Shown here in pieces: positions 42,930-48,803 of a DNA stretch of 48,803 nucleotides. Source of the DNA: Geotoga petraea. Lineage in GTDB: Bacteria; Thermotogota; Thermotogae; Petrotogales; Petrotogaceae. Below the pieces are notes generated by a model. The model saw only the letters and a program-made list of their open reading frames with translations. It ran no database searches and was not told the DNA's origin. The translations under genes and the position numbers were made by a program. Position 1 is the stretch's first letter. Every line of letters begins with the position of its first letter. The DNA lies in contig NZ_FMYV01000010.1 of assembly GCF_900102615.1 (NCBI RefSeq), positions 1-48,803 on the forward strand, read 5' to 3'.

Positions 42930-43508
42930 TTATCTTTTTTCTATTATATCTTCTGGATTCAATATTTTTAAATATTGCAAAAGATCACCTTTTTTATATT
43001 CTTTGTCTATAAAAATATAATTATGCTTTTCATAAAAATTTCTTAAATATGGTATATTTTTGCATTCAACTAGAATGCCTCTTCCGGCTATTTTTTCTTG
43101 CCCTTCTTTTATTTTAAAATGTGCTTTTTCAATTAGTTCATCTCCAGATATTTTAGATCTAAATTTGTCATTCTTACCTAATTGCCCTATTAAAAAAACT
43201 GGTATATTTTTTTCTCTTGGATTTGAAAAACCTGTTAGTTTTTTAATTTTGGTTTTGCTAATACCTTTATCTATATTTAATGTTTTTTGAGATAAAGTAA
43301 AATATCCTAAGATTTTTATTTCTGAAATATGATCAAAAGTTTTATCTTCAATTACAAAATAAGTCCTAGCCAATCCTTGAATTTCATATCTTATCGCTTG
43401 CTTTTTTAAAAAATAATCAATATCTTGTTTTTTTTCACATAAAAAATTAGAGATAAGTGAGCTTGTTAAATCTTCACTTATCTCTAGTGCTTCTTTAAGT
43501 AGGAGAAT
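42930..43508 (-). CDS. GNAT-family acetyltransferase, toxin-like, apparent ATT start
   Basis: The frame opens without any ATG/GTG/TTG at ATT 43508 (LLLKEALEISEDLTSSL...CEKKQDIDYFLKKQAIRYEIQGLARTYFVIED), which is where relatives I recall begin, and gives 192 residues. Later parts are GNAT-like: IPVFLIGQLGKND and the acetyl-CoA region GRGILVECKN...LRNFYEKHNYIFID. Starting at the first TTG (43373) would remove the first 45 residues. It overlaps the 60-residue gene before it by 25 bases, the layout of a GNAT toxin-antitoxin pair. Either a rare start codon, a frameshift fusion, or a toxin disabled by start loss. Confidence 0.6.
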   Translation of the reverse strand: MLLLKEALEISEDLTSSLISNFLCEKKQDIDYFLKKQAIRYEIQGLARTYFVIEDKTFDHISEIKILGYFTLSQKTLNIDKGISKTKIKKLTGFSNPREKNIPVFLIGQLGKNDKFRSKISGDELIEKAHFKIKEGQEKIAGRGILVECKNIPYLRNFYEKHNYIFIDKEYKKGDLLQYLKILNPEDIIEKR

Positions 43509-43666
43509 TGTTTTCTGAATCTCTTTATACCTTCCTCGTATTTTTCTTTTTTGATAACATTTGGATCGGTTTTTAATGATTTTGGATTCTCAAAAGCTTT
43601 CTCTAAAGAATTCAATTCTCTCTCTGTTTTTATTCTAAAATCTTTATAAAAAGAAGATGTAGCCAT
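43484..43666 (-). CDS. Small antitoxin-like protein, 60 residues
   Basis: The protein (SSFYKDFRIKTERELNSLE then KAFENPKSLKTDPNVIKKEKYEEGIKRF) resembles the short proteins that precede GNAT-type acetyltransferases in many Firmicutes and act as antitoxins. ATG 43666 has AAAGGGGG upstream. It overlaps the acetyltransferase frame by 25 bases. The assignment depends largely on that context. Confidence 0.6.
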   Translation of the reverse strand: MATSSFYKDFRIKTERELNSLEKAFENPKSLKTDPNVIKKEKYEEGIKRFRKQFSYLKKH

Positions 43667-43854
43667 AATAATACCCCCTTTAAGTAGCTAAATTTTTAAG
43701 TATTTCACATATAACTACATTGAAATTATACATCGGTTATATTTCTTATACGTTAATTTTATATAAAACTGATAATAAAATCTCTATCTAGTGTTGATGC
43801 CAAGCGAAAAGTTTACCACTAAGGTAAAAAATAAAGATTTTTAAATATATAAGG
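43667..43854. other. AT-rich intergenic stretch
   Basis: Upstream region of the GNAT pair. A TTTACC-ACTA-GGTAAA hairpin lies near 43813-43829. No gene seen. Confidence 0.4.
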
Positions 43855-43998
43855 CTATACCTTATTTATTGCATGCACATATCCTTTTTTTGTACTAGGT
43901 CTTTTTGGTAATTTATATTTTTCTGAGTATTCTTTTTCTTCTATTTCTTGAATACTTTTTTCTGAATTATTTTTTTATTCTATTATGTAAATATCATG
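43855..43998 (-). pseudogene. Remnant of an AAA-ATPase-like/PD-(D/E)XK gene (C-terminus)
   Basis: Minus-strand reading HDIYIIE, a stop, then KNNSEKSIQEIEEKEYSEKYK matches the last nuclease part of the intact gene at 45564 (NDIYIIELKK...KSIQQIKQKEYSEKYKK). A stop codon replaces the catalytic LK, and the remainder is lost. Confidence 0.8.
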
Positions 43999-44000
43999 GC

Positions 44001-44092
44001 TTGTATAATTTTTTATTTTTAGAGATATAATTTAATTAGGTTTTTGTTAAAAAACTCCGCACTTATTTTTATATGCGAATGTTTCTAACAAG
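44001..44092 (+). repeat. Promoter-plus-hairpin module, copy 1
   Basis: TTGTAT, 19 bases, TATAAT (44026-44031), then TTTTTGTTAAAAA, a CTCCGCA...TGCGAA hairpin and TGTTTCTA. A diverged copy with the same order lies at 48244-48333. It looks transcribed but contains no gene; it may encode a small RNA or be an element end. Confidence 0.45.
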
Positions 44093-44212
44093 CAGGGGTT
44101 ATATGAAATATATAGAAGCATCTTTCAGAGTAAAAACTTTTAATATATCAATGGAAGAATAACTTAGTTTTACCTTCTCAACATGTTCAAGGTAACCTTA
44201 GCCTCTGTTATT

Positions 44213-44243
44213 CTAAAAAAGCCCCCTTTTTAAAAGGAGGCTG
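44213..44243 (-). terminator. Terminator after the Rpn-like gene
   Basis: On the minus strand GCCTCCTTTT / AAAAGGGGGC with a short loop and TTTTTT. Confidence 0.85.
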
Positions 44244-44247
44244 TTGA

Positions 44248-44850
44248 TTAATTTTTCTTTTCTTTCATTTCTTCTTCAATTTTTTTGATTTGTTCTATAG
44301 AAATTCCCATAGCTTTCGAAATTACTTTTTTATCAACTTTTTCTTTCAATAAATCTTTAGCTGCTTCTAATTTACCTTGTTGAATACCTTGTTGTATCCC
44401 CTGCCTTATGGCTTCTTCTTTTTCTTTAATATATTTCTTTGCAAAACTTTCATACATTTCTTGCACCTCCTCATAGTGCTTTATCTCTTCTTCTATATCC
44501 GTGTCTGTTTTTTCTGATAATATTTTTATAAATCCATAAAAATGACTTCTGAATTTTTCTTTTTCTGTTTCTTCAAATTGTTCAAATATTTCTCTTGATT
44601 TTTCTAATACTTCCAATATATCTTTGTTTTCTATCTTTTTGTCTAAATATAACAATGTTCCCATCGCATTTTTTAATCCTAATAATTTTTCTTCTTCTAT
44701 TTCGTTTAGTTCTATTTTATGGTATTTGAAGTTCGGTATCAGTTCTTTGAAATTTTCTGATTCTTTTATTTTTTGTTTTAGTTCTATTGGTGGTGTCCAT
44801 TTCTTTTCTCCATCATAGAATAGTATCGGTATTTTATTAAGAATTATTTT
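44248..44850 (-). pseudogene. Truncated Rpn-family nuclease gene (N-terminus lost)
   Basis: The reading matches the C-terminal two thirds of Rpn/PDDEXK-type recombination-promoting nucleases: PILFYDGEKKWTPP, then an acidic helical part and the Gln-rich coil RQGIQQGIQQGKLEAAKDLL with the ending KAMGISIEQIKKIEEEM. The N-terminal nuclease domain (about 100 residues) is missing: upstream of ~44850 the frame runs into TTGTTGG repeats, which supply a spurious start at 44898. Unlikely to be functional. Confidence 0.8.
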
Positions 44851-44854
44851 AAAA

Positions 44855-45070
44855 AAAATAATTCTGTTGTTGGTTGGAGGATGGAGGTTGTTAGTCATAA
44901 AATGCTCCGCATTTTTGTTGTTGGTTTATTGTTGTTTGTTTTTGGTTTACTATATTTTTTTAAAATGTTTTTTTCTAACAACTAACAACCAGCATCTAAA
45001 AACAGAAATCTTTGATTTCTTCTCTTCCAACCATAAACCTTCAACAGAAATCATTTTATGATTTCTACCC
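44855..45070. repeat. Repeat block with four variable hairpins
   Basis: TTGTTGG/AACAACC tracts alternate with hairpins AAAATGC-TCC-GCATTTT (44898), AGAAATC-TTT-GATTTCT (45003) and AGAAATCAT-TTT-ATGATTTCT (45046), each with a different stem. No gene is seen from 44855 to 45563. Confidence 0.7.
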
Positions 45071-45112
45071 TTTTGATCTAGCGAAGAGTTCTATTTATTA
45101 TTTAGACATAAA

Positions 45113-45305
45113 ATAATGAAGAAATATAAAAATGAAAAGTATTGGAGTTTTACTGAGTGAGACAATATAAAAATTGATGTTGAAAAACACGGATGTTTTT
45201 CATGCGAATTTATCCATGGATGGATAATATGAGCTGTACATCAATTTTATTGTTGAACGAAGGTTAAAAAACGACCTACTTTGAATTTTTATATTTCGTA
45301 ATTGT
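45113..45305 (+). repeat. 193-bp element with 20-bp inverted ends and inner stems
   Basis: ATAATGAAGAAATATAAAAA (45113-45132) and, reversed, ACAATTACGAAATATAAAAA (45286-45305) form near-perfect terminal inverted repeats, related to those at 17123. Inside, ACAATATAAAAATTGATGT (45162-45180) pairs with ACATCAATTTTATTGT (45237-45252), enclosing hairpins TGAAAAACA-CGGA-TGTTTTTCA and TTATCCA-TGGA-TGGATAA. It could fold as one branched RNA or DNA cruciform. No coding potential. Confidence 0.65.
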
Positions 45306-45339
45306 TTTTTCTAATAAATTTTCTTTGAAAATTAACTGA

Positions 45340-45500
45340 AGAGACCCTTACGACTCACTTTGTTCGCTCAGGGTGACATATTTTATAGTTTTAACGTTTT
45401 ATTAACTAACAACCAACAACAATAAACAAGCAGCTGAGAAATTGTAAAACAATTTCTACTAAGAACCTTTGACAAGCTCAGGGTGACATTATGTTTAACC
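45340..45500. repeat. TGTCACCCTGAG-type repeats and a TTGTTRG/hairpin tract
   Basis: Two inverted TGTCACCCTGAGC elements (about 45345-45381 and 45464-45491, both minus-oriented) flank an AACAACC tract with a GAGAAATTG / CAATTTCT hairpin (45432-45453). Confidence 0.65.
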
Positions 45501-45563
45501 TATAAAGAGACTTGATGAAAATAATCCCTAAAATATTTATTACTTTTTTTACAGGCTTTATTT

Positions 45564-47075
45564 TTATAATTTTTCGGTTATGTAATTTGTAATATTTCTT
45601 TTGGTTGTATCGATTTCTATACCTATTATCGTAATTGATTTTTTGTATTTTTCTGAGTATTCTTTTTGTTTTATTTGTTGAATGCTTTTTTCTGGCTTAT
45701 CTTTTTTTAATTCTATTATGTATATATCATTTTCAAATTCTAATTCTATATCACTTTTTCCAAGATTACCTGGAACTTCAGCTTTTGCTTTTAATCCACA
45801 AGCCCAGAATATTGTTAGTATTATACTGTGATACCAGCTTTCTTTTTCTTGAAATAGATTGTAGGGGATTTTATTGAATATTGTTTTTATTTCTTCGATT
45901 ACTTTTTCAATATTTTTGTTTTGGAGTGATATTATTATATTTTGTTTTAGATTTTCTTCAGAAATATTGAATGTTTCTTCTAATAACAATTCTGACATAC
46001 TCTCTTTTACTTCTCTATTTGGATAGTCTACTAAAAAACCTAAGTATTCTTTTTTATCTTTAAACGTTAAATACCCAGATTGAATAAGGTATATTATTGG
46101 TGGAGCATTTTCTATTTCATAAGTTGTAAGTTTTGATTCATCTATGTATTTATTAGTTATATCTTCTAATTGAATTTTATGTTTTTTGATGTATTCAGAC
46201 AAATATTGAGGAGTTCCAGTTTCTATCCAATAATTTTTGAATTCTTTGTCTTGGAAAAAATGTAATATTGAGAATGGATTATACACAAAATTTTTTCCAT
46301 CAAAAGAAAATCCATTATAATTTTCTTTAATTTTTTCGAGTAATTTTTCATTATCTATGTTTAATTCTTTTGATGTTTCGGATATAAAATCTTGAAAATA
46401 ATATTCAAGTTCATTTTGTGTTACCCCCATCATTTGGGAATAGTTTTTATTTGTTGTAATATCTCTCAAATTATTTAATGTTGAAAAAATACCTGTTTTT
46501 GTTAATTTTGTTATTCCTGTCATGAAAGCAAATTTTATATATTGATCAGCTTCTTTTATTATTACGTAGAATTCTTTTAGTATATTTCTTATAGATTCAG
46601 CTTTTCCATCATTTATATGATTCAATATAGGTCTATCATACTCATCTATTAAAATTACTACATCTTTTTTAGAAGACAGTTTTTTTATTAATGTCCAAAA
46701 AAGCATTTTTAGGTTTTCTGTATCTGGTTCTATATTATTCTCTTCATAAATAGAAAGTATTTGATACTTAAGAGTTTCTTTTATTGTTTCTTCATTTGTT
46801 ATATCTATTTGTGCCATACTTAATCTTATAATTGGATATTTTTCCCATTCCCATTTGTCATAAATATATGTGTTTTTAAATAGCTCTTTTTCTCCAGAGA
46901 AAAGATAAAATAAAGTTGATACTGTCAGGCTCTTTCCAAATCTTCTGGGCCTTGATATGAATATAGGTACTCCATTTTTTGCAAGTTCGTATATATATTT
47001 TGTTTTGTCTATGTATACATAATTATTTTCTATTATGTTTTTGAAGTCCTGTTTACCAATTGGAAATTTTTTCAT
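45564..47075 (-). CDS. AAA-ATPase-like protein with C-terminal PD-(D/E)XK nuclease domain
   Basis: 503 residues, full length for this large family. The N-terminal KFPIGKQDFKNIIENNYVYIDKTKYIYEL is its hallmark; Walker A-like RPRRFGKSLTVSTL and Walker B VVILIDEYDRPI follow; the end holds a PD-(D/E)XK pattern (GKSDIELEF, YIIELKK). Many near-identical copies occur per genome in anaerobes and Thermotogota, and their function is not established; mobility or defence has been suggested. AAGGTGATAAT precedes ATG 47075, and a tRNA 3'-end lies just upstream. Confidence 0.88.
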   Translation of the reverse strand: MKKFPIGKQDFKNIIENNYVYIDKTKYIYELAKNGVPIFISRPRRFGKSLTVSTLFYLFSGEKELFKNTYIYDKWEWEKYPIIRLSMAQIDITNEETIKETLKYQILSIYEENNIEPDTENLKMLFWTLIKKLSSKKDVVILIDEYDRPILNHINDGKAESIRNILKEFYVIIKEADQYIKFAFMTGITKLTKTGIFSTLNNLRDITTNKNYSQMMGVTQNELEYYFQDFISETSKELNIDNEKLLEKIKENYNGFSFDGKNFVYNPFSILHFFQDKEFKNYWIETGTPQYLSEYIKKHKIQLEDITNKYIDESKLTTYEIENAPPIIYLIQSGYLTFKDKKEYLGFLVDYPNREVKESMSELLLEETFNISEENLKQNIIISLQNKNIEKVIEEIKTIFNKIPYNLFQEKESWYHSIILTIFWACGLKAKAEVPGNLGKSDIELEFENDIYIIELKKDKPEKSIQQIKQKEYSEKYKKSITIIGIEIDTTKRNITNYITEKL

Positions 47076-47096
47076 ATTATCACCTTATTCATTTCG

Positions 47097-47129
47097 AAAG
47101 TCGGGGTTCAAATCCCCTGGGTGTTACCA
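47097..47129 (+). other. tRNA 3'-end fragment (possible attachment-site scar)
   Basis: GGGG-TTCAAAT-CCCC forms a T-arm with the TTCAAAT loop, followed by TGGGTGTTA and CCA, the acceptor strand with encoded CCA. No D-arm, anticodon arm or 5' acceptor strand lies upstream; instead the start of the AAA/PD-(D/E)XK gene is there. This is what integration into, or deletion of, a tRNA gene leaves behind. The amino acid cannot be told. Confidence 0.6.
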
Positions 47130-47155
47130 AAAATTAAAATCAATAAAATTATATC

Positions 47156-47275
47156 ATAGATTTCTGTTGTTAGTTGTTAGTGAGAAATTGTTTCACAATT
47201 TCAGATGGAAGTTGGAAGAGAAAACATTAAAACCTGAGATTCTCAACTTCAAAAACCGTTGATCAGAATGACAGA
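47156..47275. repeat. Mixed intergenic repeats
   Basis: TTGTTAG tract with GAGAAATTG-TTT-CACAATTTC hairpin (47180-47201), followed by a minus-oriented TGTCATTCTGATC...GAGAATCTC element (47232-47272) related to 31850-31888. Confidence 0.65.
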
Positions 47276-47383
47276 ATAAATAAAACTTTTATAAATGTAG
47301 TAAATATATTATTTATAAAATTATTTTTTATGAAATATATTTATAAAATTTGATTTTTTATGTTTTTAGTTATACAATTTAAA

Positions 47384-47389
47384 TATAAT
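47384..47389 (+). promoter_or_regulatory. Probable -10 box of the antitoxin RNA
   Basis: TATAAT 18 bases upstream of the first repeat unit; the -35 region is not obvious (TTTTTA near 47363). Confidence 0.45.
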
Positions 47390-47407
47390 TAAGTATTGCG
47401 GTGAAGC

Positions 47408-47527
47408 GGTGATCCCTACCAATACCAAAACGGGAAGTATAGCACGCGGTGATCCCTACCAACACCAAAACGGGAAGTATAGTACGTGGTGATCCCTACC
47501 AACACCAAAACGGGAAGTATAGATAGT
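47408..47527 (+). ncRNA. toxI: Type III antitoxin RNA: three tandem 40-nt pseudoknot repeats (ToxI-like)
   Basis: Three units (47408, 47448, 47488) start GGTGATCCCTACC and contain ACCAAAACGGGAAGTATAG. In each, GGTG can pair with CACC (TACC in unit 1, still pairing through G-U), and TCCC in the loop with GGGA downstream, an H-type pseudoknot. Exact 40-nt periodicity, a GC content well above the surroundings, a terminator right after and a ToxN-family frame next match type III systems, in which the repeat RNA, cut into units, wraps and blocks the toxin. The GGTGAT...CTACC string also recalls Pectobacterium ToxI. Confidence 0.85.
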
Positions 47528-47565
47528 AGCCGTAATACTTATTTTTATTTTAAAATTTATAAAAT

Positions 47566-47598
47566 GTGGAGGTTATTAAATTAATCTCCATTTTTTTT
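47566..47598 (+). terminator. Terminator between antitoxin RNA and toxN
   Basis: TGGAG-x-TTA / TAA-x-CTCCA followed by eight T. A leaky terminator at this spot is standard in type III systems and keeps antitoxin RNA in excess over toxin mRNA. Confidence 0.88.
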
Positions 47599-47608
47599 GA
47601 GGTGTTTT

Positions 47609-48112
47609 ATGGTAAGCAATCATTTGAAAATATAGATAATTAATGATGATTATTTTTTGTACTTATCAAAATTTGATAGTAGAATATATCATAATAAGAA
47701 TGGGAAAAGACCTTATTTGGGAATTTTTATTGATTTAAAAGATATCAAATATTTTGTTCCTATGGTATCTCCAAAAGAAAAACATAAAAAAATGAAAAAT
47801 AATATTGATTTTCATAAAATTGATGGAGGTAAATATGGGGCATTAAATTTTAATGCAATGATACCAGTTGGAAATAATGATTACAATCTAATGGATTTTT
47901 CTTCTTTAGCGGCACATAGAGTTAACCAAATGAATGATCAATTAAAATGGTTCCAACTAAATAAAGATAAAATTATTAAAAAAGCAAATAATATTAGAAA
48001 CAGATTTTTAAATAACTCATTACCTAAAACAATAAAAGAAAGATGCCTTAACTTTATTATTTTAGAAGATAAATTAAAAGAATGGATAAACCTCCCTAGA
48101 AATAATTATTAA
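47609..48112 (+). pseudogene. toxN: ToxN/AbiQ-family type III toxin with an amber codon at position 9
   Basis: From ATG 47609 (GAGGTG upstream) the frame gives 167 residues, the usual ToxN length, interrupted only by TAG at 47633-47635. Sequence: SNHLKI, stop, IINDDYFLYLSKFDSRIYHNKNGKRPYLGIFI, then YFVPMVSPKEKH and HKIDGGKYGALNFNAMIPV, matching the ToxN core. Relatives have tyrosine at the stop position (KFY), so one base change (TAT/TAC to TAG) explains it. ToxN is an endoribonuclease giving phage resistance. The product would be dead unless translation restarts (TTG 47657, losing 16 residues) or the stop is read through. Confidence 0.82.
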
Positions 48113-48243
48113 TATTTTAATTTCAGTTTTAATCTTGTTAGATTCCTGTTGATGATTTGAAGATACACGAACCAAAACCTTATAATAGGTACTTCTATAA
48201 AATTTTAAGACTTTGTATATAAGTTTTTACGGTATATTCTGAT
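48113..48243. other. AT-rich stretch, nothing recognised
   Basis: No gene, hairpin or repeat stands out between toxN and the promoter-hairpin module. Confidence 0.4.
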
Positions 48244-48333
48244 TTGCATAATTTTTTGGATTTAGCATATAATTATATTAGCATTTTTGTTAAAAATCTC
48301 CGCATATAATTTTATGTGCGGATGTTTCTACCA
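48244..48333 (+). repeat. Promoter-plus-hairpin module, copy 2
   Basis: TTGCAT, 18 bases, TATAAT (48268-48273), TTTTTGTTAAAAA, then the hairpin CCGCATA...TGTGCGG and TGTTTCTACC. Same order and spacing as 44001-44092. Confidence 0.5.
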
Positions 48334-48354
48334 AATATTTTTCACAAATTATCA

Positions 48355-48447
48355 GTTGTTAGTTGTTAGTTGTTGGTTGTTGGTTGTTGGTTATTAGTTG
48401 TTAGTTGTTGGTTGTTGGTTGTTTGTTGTTAGTTGTTGGTTGTTGGT
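48355..48447 (+). repeat. Heptamer minisatellite (TTGTTRG)n
   Basis: About 13 uninterrupted units of TTAGTTG or TTGGTTG, the longest such tract here. Shorter tracts on either strand border most hairpin repeats of the window. Confidence 0.9.
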
Positions 48448-48482
48448 AAAAAAGCTGAAAGCCTACTTGCTAAAAGCTAAAA

Positions 48483-48530
48483 CCCTAAACACCCCGCAAA
48501 AAGCAGCACCCCTCATTAAGAGGGCCCCAG
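48483..48530 (-). repeat. Two-stem repeat, copy 7 (minus orientation)
   Basis: On the minus strand CCCTC-TTAAT-GAGGG, then CTGCTTTTTGCGG and GGGGTGTTTAGGG. Somewhat eroded. Confidence 0.7.
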
Positions 48531-48536
48531 TTTACT

Positions 48537-48586
48537 AACAACGATTTTTCTGAAAGAAAAATCTTAACAACTATCAACAAACAACA
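48537..48586. repeat. 50-bp exact copy of 26209-26258
   Basis: Hairpin GATTTTTCT-GA-AAGAAAAATC with AACAAC-rich flanks, next to the rRNA terminator. Confidence 0.85.
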
Positions 48587-48616
48587 AAAAAGAGTCAACC
48601 TTGTGGGTTGACTCTT
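48585..48616 (-). terminator. Terminator of the rRNA operon
   Basis: On the minus strand AAGAGTCAACC / GGTTGACTCTT with a short loop, followed by TTTTTTG; it lies 11 bases after the 5S gene. Confidence 0.92.
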
Positions 48617-48625
48617 GAAGTATTG

Positions 48626-48739
48626 AAGGGGCGAAACCTACTCTTGCACACAATAAGTGTACTACCATCGGCATGAGTTGGCTTAACGGCCAGGTTCGGA
48701 ATGGATCTGGGTGTGTCCCATCTCATTATCCTCACCCCT
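48626..48739 (-). rRNA. rrf: 5S ribosomal RNA
   Basis: Minus strand begins GGGGTGAGGATAATG and contains the conserved CACACCCAGATCCATTCCGAACCTGG and GCCGATGGTAGTA blocks; the ends GGGGTG/CGCCCC pair. About 113 nt. Confidence 0.96.
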
Positions 48740-48767
48740 AATAACTAACTCACTAGTGCATAATTGT

Positions 48768-48803
48768 CCAAAGCCTCGGGCTATTAGTATCGCTCAGCTC
48801 AAT
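48768..48803 (-). rRNA. rrl: 23S ribosomal RNA, 3' end (cut by window edge)
   Basis: Minus strand reads GAGCGATACTAATAGCCCGAGGCTTTGGAC, the conserved 3' terminus of 23S rRNA; the rest lies beyond the window. About 28 bases separate it from the 5S gene. No tRNA in between. Confidence 0.9.

Noticed and set aside
44001-44092. Purine riboswitch (shares GTTTCTA with the aptamer core)
   Set aside because: No P3, CCGTAAA or GACTAT blocks follow, and the copy at 48244 lacks them too.
44103-44162. A 19-residue plus-strand frame (MKYIEASFRVKTF...)
   Set aside because: No proper ribosome binding site, very short and ending early; kept only as a possible trace of an element.
47097-47129. A complete tRNA gene
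   Set aside because: No D-arm, anticodon arm or matching 5' acceptor strand is present upstream within tRNA length.
47408-47527. Possible CRISPR array
   Set aside because: The whole 40-nt unit repeats with only 5-6 variable bases at the border, so there are no spacers; a ToxN-like gene follows.
48355-48447. Possible CRISPR, origin iterons or telomere-like DNA
   Set aside because: Heptamer units are simple, degenerate and scattered in short tracts over the whole window; no replication gene is near.

Overview
The window looks like a chromosomal segment of an AT-rich, flagellated, two-membrane anaerobe. My best guess is a Thermotogota member of the Petrotogaceae (Geotoga/Oceanotoga type). This is inference from gene style: short HisG with HisZ, PurS/PurQ/small PurL, a sigma28-driven flagellin, an outer-membrane lipoprotein acylation gene (lnt), and many AAA-ATPase-like/PD-(D/E)XK and Rpn genes. 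No 16S sequence is present to confirm it.

Regions. 1-335: end of an IS256-family element. 355-9428: MATE exporter, 2-hydroxyacid dehydrogenase, then a minus-strand operon (ROK-type regulator, LolD/MacB-like ABC ATPase and FtsX-type permease, Lnt). 9577-16882: guanine riboswitch with its terminator controlling purE-C-S-Q-L-F-M-N; purK, purD, purH, purB and purA are not here. 17387-25866: prolyl oligopeptidase, cardiolipin synthase, GlpA-like flavoprotein, RNase H1, acetyltransferase, secreted 5'-nucleotidase, plus two tiny genes. 26268-31500: minus-strand hisZ-G-D-B-H-A-F behind a leader with a short His-His peptide and a strong terminator; hisC and hisI/E are missing. 31500-32200: dense hairpin repeats. 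32205-33930: HipA-type kinase split into two proteins. 34388-37822: flagellin and FliD, each with a sigma28 promoter and CsrA-like hairpins over the ribosome binding site.

37857-48112 is an accessory, defence-like island. It holds a five-gene operon of unknown function with a ComEC-like metallo-beta-lactamase protein and a HEPN-like protein, a decayed RloA/AbiLii-type ATPase, a GNAT toxin-antitoxin pair, decayed Rpn and AAA/PD-(D/E)XK genes, a tRNA 3'-end scar, MITE-like elements, and a type III (ToxIN/AbiQ) toxin-antitoxin locus. The last has three 40-nt pseudoknot-forming antitoxin repeats, a terminator, and a toxN with an amber codon at position 9. The window ends with a 5S rRNA and the 3' tip of a 23S rRNA on the minus strand.

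Intergenic spaces are crowded with at least four families of short hairpin repeats. Their stems vary in a compensated way, which points to selection on, or a mechanism that copies, the folded form.
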